Shown: positions 1 to 48,565 of the stretch, piece after piece
Layout: each line of letters opens with the position of its first letter
Numbering within the stretch: position 1 is the first letter of the stretch
Source of the DNA: Paracentrotus lividus
Taxonomy: Eukaryota; Echinodermata; Echinoidea; Camarodonta; Echinidae
Direction of reading: 5' to 3'
DNA: 64,000 nt
Assembly (NCBI GenBank): GCA_940671915.1
Contig: CALNVZ010003429.1
Location: forward strand, 27,506,879 to 27,570,878
Notes under the pieces: generated by a model
What the model was told of the DNA's origin: nothing
The model's input: only the letters and a program-made list of their open reading frames with translations
The model's database searches: none
Translations under genes and position numbers: made by a program

Positions 1-269
1 TTGTCCCAAGTGAGACATGCAGTTTGTCGGTTATTCAGCCATGCTTGCAAAAGTCCATATCAAAAGGCTGTTCCAAAATATTGCTGAGAGGATAACTGTA
101 ATCATGATTCCCATGATTTAACTTTTCTACTTAAAACAAGACAAATTGATGAGACATTTCTATTTTTGTTTTTACTAACTCTGTTAAATATAAATTGGGG
201 AAGGCCTACTGCAAAGTAAAGAGGTATATTTAATCATACAACACCACCATCAAATATGAATTAATCCAG

Positions 270-494
270 GAAAACGATCAGCTGAACCCGAAGTACAAGA
301 TTCAGCTTCGCAGCCATCTTTCATGCGGACAGCGTCGGGTGGAGTCTTCAAGGTCGAAAGCTTCACCCCGAACGCACCCGATACTCTAGCACCCTCTCGG
401 ATCCAGGATCTTGTCTACACCTCATTCTCTTATGACAACAGCACAGTGACCCTATCCTGGACAGCTGTAGGAGATGACATGGACCAAGGGACGG
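270..494 (+). CDS. CLCA: CLCA upstream paralogue, penultimate exon (linker and start of FN3)
   Basis: The acceptor is ATCCAG before 270 and the donor is ACGG/GTAAGC after 494. The exon enters in phase 1 and leaves in phase 1, like its paralogue at 44633-44836. The coding sequence opens with (R)RKR-equivalent residues RKRSAEP, then PSFMRTASGGVFKV, which matches the SSGGSF region before FN3 in vertebrate CLCAs. It carries about eight extra residues (EVQDSASQ region) absent from the downstream copy. Confidence 0.85.
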
Positions 495-3000
495 GTAAGC
501 AATCAAAATTAAAGATGTAGGGGAGACTGGGGTAATTATGGCCCCCTTTTCCACATTTCCTATTACTACCATTAAATGAAAAGTCCAATGATATTCTAAT
601 TATGTAAAAATACAGTCAATCTATATACCTATAATATACAATAGAAAGTATAAACCTGCTACTTCTCATTTGCATATTAATTACCATTATGTTAAAAACT
701 TTGGGGGGCCATAATTACCCCACGGGTTGGGGTATTTATGGCCCCTCTTGTAATGACTGTATGAATTCAAAGATATTATGCTAATTAATGATGGTAATGT
801 ATAATAAATGTTGTTGGGTAATCCTAATACACTTATCAACCACCAACAATGATTTAGTCAATAATTGGTTCAGCCAAAATGTTGAAATTTTGCAATCAAA
901 GCAATACATATATTTATGTACAAAATCGTACAAGTTAATGTCCCCATCTACGCTTAACTGCGCTTATACACTGTTTATGCATTGGGGGCCATAATTACCC
1001 CAAATGACATTTTCAATTTGATCCCCCTTTACAGCTCTACTATTGAAGATATTCAGGTGGAAGTTTTTCTGTTGTGTTTTTTACTTCCTATTGTTTCAGT
1101 TTCAATCAAAATTTCATCTTAAAGGATTTTAATTAATGATATCACACCCCACATAAAAAGCGGACTTGCCACTTTCCAACGAACAGAATTGTAATTGCCG
1201 TACATTTTAGGCTCCCCTAAGCACAAAATTTCATGTAAATGGTTTATTTTTTTCATATGATAGTAGGAAGAGTTTAGCTAGGCATGTGTAAAAATTAAAT
1301 TATCATTGTGTAATGCAGCAAAGAATTATAAGCTCTCAAAGACAAAGGGGCCATAATTACCCCAGGGCCATAATTACCCCAGTCTCCCCTATTTTGATTG
1401 AAAATATATGGGTCCGTATTCTGGACCGAAGACTTAGTTGCAAGTTCGTGCAAAGATGTTGTGCATCAGACAAAAGGATCGCAATATAGCTTCGTATGAA
1501 CTTGCAACTTATACAAACTCAGTCTTGGGTACAAAATATGGGCCATTGAGTTCTTGAGATATAAGAAATAAACCCGTCATAATAAGTCAAATCGAGTCAA
1601 TGAGAAATGACTAATGGGCTTGATAGAAAATATTAAAAAATTTCAATCTGAACAAATAGGACTGTGATTTATAATAATATTGCTCTTATTTTTGATTCAA
1701 TTTGCTCCAAAAAGCATACAGATACGAGCTCCGCTATTCCACCAACTTCTCTGAAGTACGAAACAACTTCAACAACAGTCATAGGGTCACGCAGGATCAA
1801 CTAGTCTACGGCAACATATCCGATATCAGTTCTGCAGGAGTCGTTGAGTCTGTTACAATTTCCCTCCCAGAAAGAGGGCAGGACATTGTCTACTACTTTG
1901 CTATCCGGGCATGGGATGAAGCCGGTAACGGAGGTGACTTGTCTAACATCGCTTCCTTGTCCATTCGCTTCATACCGCTTGCGGTAAATACCACGATGGA
2001 CCCTACTACGATTGTTACTGATGCAGAGACTGATCTGATTAGTACCATAAGTGACCAGACACATGCTTTCACTGATCTTACCTCGGCAGCTGCTCTAAGC
2101 AGTACAACTGAGTCAGTCTCAGCCTCACCAAGTAAAACCGCTACTCCGATCTCGACGACGGATAATGCCTTTTCAACGGTAGGTTCGACCAATCCACCTG
2201 CCCTAACAATGAATGATTCATCTACAACTGTAGGTCAGTCAAACCCTCCAGCCCTAACGACGGACGATGCTTCTACAACCGAAAGTCAATCTATCCCTAC
2301 TGCTCTAACAACAGATAATGCTGTAACAAATGTTGGTCAAAGCACTCCTCCTGCCCCAACGGTGGATGATGCTTTCACAACTGGAGGTCAAACCTCTACA
2401 GTTACCCCTGTCTCAACGACCGAACATGCCTTTACAAGTGTCAGTCAATCCCGTAATCCTGTCTCAACTACGGAAGACGTCTTAACGACGGTAGCCGATC
2501 CTGAGAATACAACCAACAAAGTGAGTACGTCACTGCTGACAGGGAGTCAGAAGTCAAGCAGTTCAAAGCCTATGATGTCGAGTGCTAGCATCAAGCCTAC
2601 TATTGGGAACCCAGAAATGACGACAAACTCAGACGACTCCCGATCCTCGAATATAACACAAGAGCCGAAGACAACAAGCTCATCTGATGAACTGACGACA
2701 CACACGGGGCACACAACTGAGTCCGTTCATTCCAAGGAACCATCCGAACCAGAGCGGACGACAAACCGACCAACACCAGAGCCAACGGAACCTACCGAAT
2801 CGGACAACCAGGGCTTGGTCATTTGTTTGTCATTTGCCTTAGGTGTCGTCAGCCTTTTAGCATTAGTCTCCATTGTGTACAGCTGCTTCTTGAAGAAGAC
2901 CATCACAAATATGCAAAGGGTAGCGCCAGCTCCTCCACAGCCGGAGCCCCAGCGGGAGCTTACTGTCGTAAAGGTCGTTCCTCAAGATCAAGACTGTTAA
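270..3000 (+). CDS. CLCA: CLCA-family protein, 3' end only (upstream tandem paralogue; membrane-anchored)
   Basis: Only the last two exons (270-494 and 1715-3000) lie in the window; the N-terminal protease-like, VWA and beta-sandwich exons must be to the left. The visible protein runs from a RKRSAEP segment through an FN3-type domain (TLSWTAVGDD, DQGTAYRYELRYS, YYFAIRAWDEAGN). This follows the CLCA order, where human members have LSWTAPGEDFDQG and a similar FN3. A Thr/Ser/Pro-rich, probably O-glycosylated stalk of about 270 residues comes next. It is followed by a hydrophobic membrane span at about 2812-2892 (GLVICLSFALGVVSLLALVS) and a short Pro-rich cytosolic tail ending in QDQDC. Vertebrate CLCAs are secreted or membrane-tethered regulators of TMEM16A channels and mucus; that role here is inferred from family. 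The exons are close in sequence to the last two exons of the complete gene downstream, so this is a tandem duplicate. Confidence 0.88.
520..1389 (+). mobile_element. MITE with GGGGAGACTGGGGTAAT terminal inverted repeats
   Basis: An 870-bp non-coding element in the last intron of the upstream CLCA gene. It is bounded by inverted termini GGGGAGACTGGGGTAATTA and its complement and flanked by TA on both sides (518-519 and 1390-1391), as expected of Tc1/mariner-type insertion. The core GGGGTAATTATGGCCCC recurs internally in both orientations near 704-746, 985-1002 and 1346-1370. The equivalent intron of the downstream paralogue (44837-45092) lacks it. Confidence 0.75.
1411..1545 (+). mobile_element. 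Short inverted-repeat element
   Basis: GGTCCGTATTCTGGACCGAA and TTAGTTGCAAGTTCGT at the left pair with ACGAACTTGCAACT-like and ACCCAAGACTGAG-like sequence at the right, giving a 135-bp hairpin. It is absent from the matching intron of the downstream CLCA copy, so it is a separate small insertion. Confidence 0.55.
1715..3000 (+). CDS. CLCA: CLCA upstream paralogue, terminal exon (FN3, mucin stalk, TM, tail)
   Basis: The acceptor CCAAAAAG precedes 1715; the codon split across the junction gives Ala in DQGTAYRYEL. The open frame runs to TAA at 2998-3000. Tandem-like STTD/NAFTTVGQSNPPAPT units build the stalk, followed by KEPSEPERTTNRP, the membrane span (about 2812-2892), a dibasic stop-transfer (LKKT) and a tail with VVKVVPQDQDC. 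The exon is twice as long as its paralogue at 45093-45724, mostly through more stalk units. Confidence 0.88.
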
Positions 3001-5150
3001 TAATCTCACGCATTCTACAATTTGATTTTATTAGTAAAGTGAAACTTCGCGCCATCCCCCCCCCCCCCCACACACAACAAACCAACAACAGAAAAGAAAT
3101 CGAAAGAAAACGGAATTATATCTGAAGCGTGTTATCTTAATCTAACAACGTATTCACATAATTGACACGTTTATGCAATATGTTTTTCACTTGGTCATTT
3201 ATGGTAGATGAAATCTAATTCATTATATCATCGTTCATAATTAGAGCTTGTGAAAAGCATAATCCTAAATTCTCTGTAACAAAATGTCTGCTGAGTCATG
3301 ATCTAGCGTTTCGCGCAATATGTTCGCAACGTGACAAGCTCACACCGCGATGTTTCATGACTTTTTTCTCCGAATCTGCCGCATCTTTTAAGACCAAATT
3401 TGCTACACCCGGGTACACGGTTGGTGAGTTACGCATAATTTTGTAACCGTGCGTCAAACCCAAAATTGCTCAAAAACGTGATTTCATGTAGGCCTATAAA
3501 GACAATACAAATTGTCTTTTCAGCTAAAATTCATAAATGAGTGTTTACTGTTGCTGTAATTGATAATATTCATTTGATTTGTTGCTATTAATGACTGAAA
3601 TAATGTTGCCAACAAATATGGTCGAAAAATCAATCAAAATAAAAAGATCGAAAAACAAAGAAATACATAAGAAATTCAAAAACAATGAAATACATAAGAA
3701 ATGGATCGCAATACTGGGATTTTTTTTTCAAGCACAATTGTCAGGAATGCTATAAGGAATATTTACACTAAAAATTAGCATTCTAAGAGCTATATTTAGA
3801 GAATTAGAGTAAAAAATAGGATTTCATGCATACATTAGCATAATTCGCATATGTAATTACAACGAAACGTTTTTCAGAAAAATTAAGGATGCAGTTACGG
3901 AGATTACGCAACAGGGGACGTACGTGCCAATTTTCAGCGCGATCGCGTGGTTGACGGCCGAGATCTGAAGAGGGGGTCTGGGAGGCCCCTCCCCGGCTCT
4001 AAGAACTCCAAAAATATCCCGGCCTAGTTAGGGTTATTGAACAGAATTTATTATATACTTTAATGACAAAACTTAAACTACAGAAGTTACAAATAAGTGT
4101 CCATATAATAGAAAACAACTGTCAAGTAAGCAAGTTATTTTTTCTATTCTACCTGAAATCAAAATAATGTGTAATGTTTTTATTAAACTAAGAAATGTTA
4201 ATTGTGATTCCATTGCGTTCTCCCCCCGGCCACTCCCTACACTAACAACATGAACTTGTAATTGAACCATAACCCTACATTCTAAACAAAATAAAACCCG
4301 CTGAAATTCTGTCCTAATTTGACAAAAGCAAATGACCAATGTGATGGTGTAAAACAGCAAAATATGTCTGTCAGTCACATCAATGTAATTGACCGTATAA
4401 AAAGACAATTGTTGCTTTTACTATGATTTTCATTGCACCTTTTTACTTTTGGATTCAATTCAATTAAATACCCATTCATTGTGTTTCAAACTGATTGAAT
4501 AAGCAACTACAATTAAACAACTATAATGCAAAATACCACAACATATTGATAATAATAATTCATGAGCATACTTTTAGTAAATATCAAGTACTTATATGTA
4601 AACGGTTTATTCATTATGTCATTTGCTCTCTTTTGTCGACGTAATTGTAGGCGCACCATTTATTGGAATGGTAAACAGATTAAATATTTTTCATAATTAG
4701 AATCAATGTATTACTTTAAATAAAGGGGAAAAGGAAAGGTTGACTTAGCTAGCATCAGATGAAGACGAATTAATCGTTCAATATACACCTTAAAATGTTA
4801 TTATGTTTTATGTTTTAAAAAAAGACTTATACTCAGAATGTATTATTTTCTATCGCTGAGATGCTCGAGAAATTGAAATTGAATAAAAGCTAATCACCTC
4901 AGAAGTTTGTTTGCTATAAAGACGCATTGTGCTCTCTTTTAAAAAATGTTATCTTTGTACATTTACTATATAGATTAATTGTTGGAAATATTCGTTTAGA
5001 CGCGAATATAATTTGTAAACTTTAAAACCAAACCTTAGAGGTCCATTTTGCATGTGGTCATCATCGCAATGATGTACTCAGACATTTGTTGTGGCGTTGT
5101 TGAACTATTTACATTAAATAAAGTTGTTCGAAACATGGCACAATGCACAA
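3001..5150 (+). other. 3' flank / probable 3' UTR of the upstream CLCA gene
   Basis: There is no coding sequence. Blocks of this flank (for example CATTTATTGGAATGGTAA near 4660, AGAAGTTTGTTTGCTATAAA near 4900 and GGTCATCATCGCAATGATGT near 5056) reappear after the downstream CLCA gene at 47,490-47,850, so the duplication unit included about 2.1 kb of 3' flank. An AATAAA lies at 5117-5122, close to the end of the shared block, and may be the poly(A) signal. A fragment of a dispersed repeat (GGCCGAGATCTGAAGAGG near 3957) sits inside. Confidence 0.55.
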
Positions 5151-5214
5151 GACCTGCTTTATTAGCTCTTTCGTTGTAGTATTATTATTTCTTGAAGTCG
5201 AGACCACGGACAAA

Positions 5215-5406
5215 GGAGGTTGAGGAGGAGGAGTATTGGGTTTTGACAGACGTGTATCAAATCAGATATGATTATTTACGTCTGGGACCGACCTTTAACG
5301 TCACCATCCGAGAGACGTGACTGGGTTTCGAACCAGGGTCCGCTCCATGTCAGTTTGTAGGCTGATTCAGAGAGTTGACAATGAGCGTTACCGCTCGACC
5401 AACTCC
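5215..5406 (-). repeat. tRNA-derived SINE (Leu/Ser-like head)
   Basis: Read on the minus strand, GGAGTTGGTCGAGCGGTAAC provides an A-box (TGGTCGAGCGG) and GGTTCGAAACC (complement of 5324-5334) a B-box, with a long variable arm between. The head is followed by unrelated sequence. The stems are too poor and the spacing too long for a functional tRNA. Confidence 0.6.
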
Positions 5407-5477
5407 TGATTAGTTGTCCACTGTTTAACATAGCGCTTTATGGAGAAATAGTTGACAATCCCATACATGACAATATA

Positions 5478-6529
5478 AACCCCTCACAAAAAGTTTCGCA
5501 AGTCGACTTTGAGTCATGATAACTTTTCAGGTACGCTTTAGTTATTCCTGATTTTCATACCATTGGAAAGATAATTTATTCCCCTTTTGATTGATTTCCT
5601 ATTTGTAATGATTGTATCATGCTTCAATACACAGAATATCAGAATATCGAGAAAAGTAAAAAGTCCAATGTTGTAAAATGCATTTTTATTAATCACATTG
5701 AAGTTCCGCAACTTCACTTCAGGTCCTAATAACTTTGGGGATATTTTTTAATTTTTATTGAATTTTATACCATTGTCAAGTTAATTTATTCCTCTCTTGA
5801 TTGATACCTTTTTTGTCAGGGTGGTGTCATGCCTGTGTCCACAGAACCCCTCAATACCACTTGAATACATGACATAGCGAAAGATAATGTTCAGTTTAAA
5901 TTTCTGTAACACAACACTGAAACTTGATACATTTTAATGTGGGGATTTAATCATTGTCAATTTTTATAGCATTAAAAAGCTCATTTATTCTTCTTTTTAT
6001 TGATACCCTATTTGCAATATTAACATCATATTTTAATGCACATAACTCACGACTATAAAGCAAAGTAAAAAGTGAAAAGTTGCGAAATGCATTGTTATTG
6101 CTCGCAACAGACAATAATACTCACAATAGGCATTCAATTTGCAACATTTAACTTCTGACGTGTCCTAACATTCAGGTGTTCTGTCACACTATCGTTACAA
6201 TTAGGGTGTTATTAAAAAGAGGAATAAATTATCTTGACAATGGTCTAAAATTCAATAAAAATTAGAAAATAACTCGAAAGTTATCAGAGCCTAAAATCGA
6301 GTTGCGGAACTTCGCTTTGATAAATGCATTTTGCAACATTTGACATTTTACTTTTCTCCATATTCTGATATACTGTGCATTGAAGCATGACATAATCATT
6401 ACAAGTAGGATATTAATAAAAAGGGGAATAAATTATCTTTCCAATGGTATGAATATCAGGAATAACTAAAGCGTACCTGAAAGGTTATCATGGCCCAAAG
6501 TCTACTTGCGAAACTTTTTGTGAGGGGTT
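5478..6529 (+). mobile_element. 1.05-kb palindromic DNA element with TA target duplication
   Basis: The termini AACCCCTCACAAAAAGTTTC and GAAACTTTTTGTGAGGGGTT are perfect inverted copies flanked by TA (5476-5477, 6530-6531). Matching continues inward for several hundred bases: TTATTCCCCTTTTGATT on the left pairs with AAAAGGGGAATAA on the right, and the GTTCCGCAACTTCACTT and GTTGCGGAACTTCGCTT blocks also pair. Almost the whole element can therefore fold back on itself. No transposase is seen. Confidence 0.8.
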
Positions 6530-6531
6530 TA

Positions 6532-9016
6532 GAAAGATCATTTGCTAACTTTGTGAAGAAGCTTTTTCCGAACTGGCATTATAGGCACACCTGTTAAGGT
6601 ATTTGAATTTATGATGGATGTTTTTCTTTTTTAGTGATGTATTAAACATGATCAGCTGACCAGATACCAATGAGAAAACTACAAGATTTGACAGATTTTA
6701 ATACGGTATTGCGTCATTCATCGACGCCACTAATTAGGGCCCCTTAGAGTATCTTTGAAGGGGTAGCCTGGTTCAGGAGCTATCATAATTTTTTTTTTTT
6801 TAATATATGAATACGAATATTATTAGTAATAAAATCGCCTGTGATTCAGTATACCAAATGAGATACCAATTCGACAAAGTTTTGACCTCTTTTTAACATT
6901 TATTTAGGGTCACAAAAGATGAAAGATTACAAAAAATAGCGATATATCTGATTTATGGGATCAAGTCGAAGACATTAAAAGAATATTAGGCGACCTTGAG
7001 TCGGATAATCGGAAATATTATACTGGCTCAAGAGAATTTTTGGACGAGTCGAAGGTAGAGTCGAGTCTATTTATCTGGGGTAACATCATACTCATTAACA
7101 ATGAGGTATTAGTTTGGCTCTTTGAGAAGACCACATACGTTCAGAAATGTCTGCTCTTCGAAAACCTAAAATAATCTAAATAATAACTATGAATGTTACC
7201 AATAACATGGACTTATAATGGATTTATAACCCTGAGGTTATAAGTCCATGTCAATAATTAACATGATTTGCACACGAAAGTACTTAGGCCCCCACTGACA
7301 GGTGACGAACGCATTAATTTCAATATAATGACGTCATCTTTGATACCAGGGGTATTTCCCCTCTTTTTTTCTTTTGGATGCACCATTGTACGAGACTGCT
7401 GCTTCGAAAATCGTGCCCTATACCATGTATACAGTGCGTATAAAAAAATGGTAATTCATTTTTAGAGGGGCCATATTAATAGGGATGTCCACTAAAATTT
7501 TAAGTTATTTTAAAGTTGTTTTTGCTAGGCTTATTTGATAGAGCATTTTGAAAGAAACATTTTGGTACTTGAATTATACAATTGCATGTTCCGTTCAAAA
7601 TTGACCCAAAGAGTGTCTCAGATTACCAATGAGCTGCTAGACACTTTTACAAGTTTTCAGAGAAAGCCAGAAAATGCAATAAGCTCAAGTTTATGGTTCT
7701 TTTGCTTTGATTTATTAAACCAAATCATACCAAACATTTCTATGTGTGTATCAACATGAAATGAGATTATAGTAACACATTGAGTAGATTATACAAGATA
7801 CATTTATGGCAGTACAAAACTGATGGTTTGACATGTATGTTACCGTATGTGATCCAATATGACCACCGTGGAAAAATACTCCATAGGCATGTTTCAATAG
7901 GAACACCCTAGACAATGGGCTATTTCATGGTGGTGTGGGTCAGAGCCCAGTGTTAGACAGGGTAGAGTAATTTTAAAACTTAATGGCCAGTGGTAAACAT
8001 TGTTCTTTGTTTTTCACCCCAATACATTTTTTGTCAAAATAGTGAAATTTTATAGATATCCACTTCTCTTATCTGAATCTATTCCAATCATGAGAAATTC
8101 CAGTCATAAACCACTTCACACAGAAGCATCACTTTGAACACGCTGTAGTTTTTATTATATCAATTTTTCCAACAGGAGAAGTTGATCTCTGGTGAGGTAT
8201 TTCTCTAAGGAGAAACTGACCAATTAGGAATAAAAATGATTGATATTTACCACTGGCCAAAAGACAATTTCGAAAGCTGTTTTTTATTGAAAATTTTGCT
8301 GTTTCTCTGCTGTGTATTATTGAGTAGGCAGTGCATGGGTTTATTGTTTGCATTGTAAATGCATGGGTGACTACATCCATACAGTGAAGTGGAAACCGTT
8401 CTAGTGGCTTTTTGCCTTTGTTTGGCCATCCCTAATATTAAGCTCATTGGATATTTATATGTCACATGTATATAATTGAGGACATACTCTTCACCATGTT
8501 CACCTTGGCAATGATAGTTTTCTTGCTCCACAAATGTAACACATAAACGAGTAACTTGCAAATGAAATATAAAAGGCACAGTATCAATTTTTTGACAAAA
8601 ATACATACCTTAGAAAAAAAAAATGCGAAAATGGATTTTGTACCTGTCACCTTCCTTTGAAATGTATTCGTTTATGCGTTACATTTATGGTTCAAGAAAA
8701 GCATCGAACGATTGCAAAGGTAAAGAGGTTTGTCTTCCATTATATGATACAAAAAAGTAACAATAAATAATGTGGGAACATGTCTCCTCTAATAACATGA
8801 CTAATGAATTACTTTTTTTTTAATACACACTGTATTACCCCACAAGAACTAAATGTGTTTAATGCTGCGTTGGGATGCTTATTTTTGTTTCCTTTTCGAG
8901 GAATCAATCCACAGTTCACGACGTACGAAAATTAGCAACATATCTTTTTAGGATTCGTCATTATTCCTAAAAATATATCACTAATTGGAGGTGTATAGTG
9001 TGAATGGAACTTCAGG
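6532..9016. other. Intergenic DNA upstream of the complete CLCA gene
   Basis: I see no supportable coding sequence. One perfect 14-bp inverted pair lies at 7205-7218/7238-7251. The start of the gene at 9017 has a good initiation context (A at -3, G at +4). CTTCAG just before it could also be a splice acceptor of a 5' UTR exon. No TATA box is convincing. Confidence 0.4.
7205..7251. repeat. 14-bp perfect hairpin
   Basis: ACATGGACTTATAA at 7205-7218 is followed after a 19-bp loop by its exact complement TTATAAGTCCATGT at 7238-7251. No T-run follows and no gene is near, so it may be the remains of a small inverted-repeat element. Confidence 0.5.
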
Positions 9017-45724
<36,708 letters not shown>

Positions 45725-46108
45725 ACCTTTCCAACCAGAGCAGTCTTCGACAACAAACCGACCCCAACCTGCGTTAACGGAACCTACCATGCCTACCGAA
45801 CGGGCAACCAAGTCTTGGTCATTTGGCTTGTCTGTGCTGTCGCTGTTGTCGGCACCGTGGCGGTAGTTAGTTTGGTGTACAGCTACTTCTTAAAGCAGAT
45901 CATCAACAAATGTAACAAGGATCTCACCAACCCATTCAGCAAGAGCGCAGCGGAGGGACCATACTGTCATAGAGGTCGCGCCAAGGAATCCAACTTTCAA
46001 TACTCCCATTTATTAAAGTTGATTTTTTTTTTGTCACGATTTGTAAATGAACGGTTTACCCCCTCAATTCCCCTTTCCTCCCGCTCCCCCCCCAAAAAAA
46101 ATCATTAA
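45725..46108 (+). other. Relict or readthrough TM/tail region of the complete CLCA gene
   Basis: Directly after the TGA the same frame stays open to 46106. It contains VLVIWLVCAVAVVGTVAVVS and LVYSYFLKQ (45812-45895), the counterpart of the upstream gene's membrane span. Aligned to that gene, the 45,700-45,800 segment is shifted by one base at its left edge (ATATTCCAG for CATTCCAAG) and shifted back near 45,805. The last tail block (CATACTGTCATAGAGGTCG) is again out of frame. It is either decayed 3' sequence or a minor readthrough extension. Confidence 0.6.
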
Positions 46109-46604
46109 TTCTCTGAAAACTGGTCACTTGTTTCGTTTATATCTCTTATCAATGAATAGTAACCATAACGTACGGATTCAAATGCAAAGTCAAAGACAAC
46201 ACCCACAGAAAATAAATTTATTTCTGCCGCTGCCAAGGAAAGTTTAGTCCTGTATTTGTATTGCACCTTGACCCTAACCTTTTAAAACAACTTTGTTCCA
46301 CCACAACACAATAAAAGGCAAAACCCTTGTAAATAAATTGTAGTAATGTACGCATTTTAGCTATGTTGCAATATTTTTGACTGGTGAGGGTATACCTAAC
46401 CTAAAACCCGGCATAAGTTTAACCTACTTTGACAAACGGAAGCAAGTGCCAAATAGAATTCTGTAAAACAACATAATGTGTTTGTCATTTACACTGACGT
46501 GTTTCAATGCTTGTCACAGTGTTGATATGCCTCCGTCTTATAAATGGCCAGATCAGAAAACGTCCAAAAATGGCTTATATTTTATAGTTCATCATAAACG
46601 TGGC

Positions 46605-46945
46605 TGTCACTCTTCAATCTTATCAATTCTAGAACCTTTCTTTATCTTTTATTTGTAACCTTTCAAGGTTCTTTACAGTAATTTAGAACCGTTTTTTATT
46701 CTACAAGGAACCCTTTATTTATAAAGGTTCTTTATACAACACGTAGGGTTCTTGATGGTGTAAAGAATCCCATAGGTTGTAATTGAATGAAGAACCCTAT
46801 ACGAAATGTGTAGGGAACTACACAACATCAAGAACCCAATAGGTTGTTTAAAGAACCATAAAGGGTTTCTTGTAGTATCAAAAACGGTTCGAAAGGACTT
46901 ATTAGAACCCTTTCTCATTATTTCAAGAAAAGGTTCCAAATACGG
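46605..46945 (+). repeat. GAACC/GGTTC inverted-repeat element
   Basis: AGAACC and GGTTCTT words alternate in both orientations over about 340 bp (AAGGTTCTTTA, AAAGAACCATAAAGGG), with a loose outer inverted pair (AGAACCTTTCTT / AAGAAAAGGTTCC). It is a non-coding MITE-like element. Confidence 0.55.
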
Positions 46946-47035
46946 GACAAAGAAAGAATGTGAAATTTCTAAAAGTGTTGAGTGGACATTCGTTGTTAAT
47001 TAATGTTCGTCAAAACTTCCAGAAATTAAATTTCT

Positions 47036-47212
47036 GACTAGAAACGGATAGCGAGATCCGTCCCTTGTCCGACGAGCGTTTCTTGTGGATATGCACTGTG
47101 TATACGAGGGACATGAGCGGACGTATAAGTGTGAGAAGTGACCAGAACAGAACACATACAGGATAAAACGCAGAACCACCGGACAAGGACCAGACCTCGC
47201 TATCAGTTTCTT
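47036..47212 (+). mobile_element. Short MITE (AGAAACGGATAGCGAG ends)
   Basis: AGAAACGGATAGCGAGATCC...CCTTGTCCG on the left is mirrored by CGGACAAGG...CCTCGCTATCAGTTTCTT on the right; about 177 bp, no coding sequence. Confidence 0.65.
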
Positions 47213-47384
47213 ATCCATTTACATTATCACGCAATGTTTGACAGTGGTATTAGCAGGATGCGTTTTGGTACATTTTGTCAGGAATAATATTGCATGAGTT
47301 AGACTATGAAAATACCAATAAATCAATTTTTTGGTGTGTCACTTGCTTTCTTTTGTGAAGGTAAAGGTCATAACATGCCACCAA

Positions 47385-47478
47385 AGGAGACGTCGCGACG
47401 TCGCAGCGTCGTCTCGACGACTCCAGAGGCTCGGAGTTGCGTACTTGTCGCGAATCCGTCTCATCACCAGTAAGATAT
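47385..47478 (+). mobile_element. Short GAGACGTC-rich insertion
   Basis: GGAGACGTCGCGACGTCGCA and GCGAATCCGTCTC frame a 90-bp palindromic segment. It interrupts sequence shared with the 3' flank of the upstream CLCA gene, where it is missing, so it was inserted after the duplication. Confidence 0.6.
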
Positions 47479-48565
47479 AGGCCCTTCAGGCACACTGTTT
47501 ATTGGAATGATAATCATGGTAGGTGTTTTTTCAATTCCAATTTCAATGTTAAAATTCAATTTTAATTAATGTATTACATTCAACGGAAGAACGTGACTGA
47601 GGTGCACTAGAAAATTAATGTAAATAACAGCTAATTCATTCAGAAGTTTGTTTGCTATGAAGATGAATGCTTATCTGTGTTGACAGAATTTTTGTTTTGC
47701 TTTTTGTGTGTGTGTGTGTGCATGTATCATTTATTTTGATTGTTTCTATGATAACCAATGTTCGTTAAGACGCAAAAATAGTTTGTAAACCTAAAGTCAA
47801 CACCTTTAATGCGAGGGGTCATCATCGCAATAATATACTCAGAAATGTGTTCTTGTGTTGTGAAACTGTATGGCATGATTTACAAGCTCTGTTTAAACAG
47901 TTCAGTCATATTGTATTGCGTTATAAATAAGTGCTTTTTATGATATTATCATGTTCTTATTAAAACGTGTTTTTTTATACTTAAATAAATGTGTGATTCT
48001 TTATTTGCTAGGGTGAGGTTTATATTATTGCTTTAATGAAATATGAAAAGAGATAGATAAATATAATGAATCAATGTGCAAAAGTTGGAAAGATATTAAC
48101 TAAGTTTGTTATTCATGTTTAGTAATAAACCATATTTTTAACTGAAATGACCTATAAGGCTTTCACCGATTTGTATTGTAAGTGTTTACGTGGGAATTGA
48201 TATGTTAAGAAGAAATATAGATTTAAAAAGGCAATCGTAATCAACAAGTTTTAAAACCTTGTGACCTAAAATATTGAAATGTAAAACACTTACCTTTTTA
48301 AATCGTATTGAACTATTGCTTTGTTTGTAGAAGAGAAAGGGAAATCAAGAAATAAAAGCAAGATTCAAACACATCAAACCATACGTAACCATATTCCGTT
48401 TATAATGCAATCAATAACTTTAATTAATATGAAATAATTCATTTTTTATTATTTATAAGTTTATCTTTTTTTAAAGATAACAAAATGTTGGAATATAATA
48501 AATATGACCATCATTCAAATCAAATGAAATCAAAATTCTGTACTATTAATACAGTGTCGCAGATG

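Noticed and set aside
5320-5406. Functional tRNA-Leu/Ser gene
   Set aside because: B-box and A-box are good but the arms do not pair well and spacing is too long.
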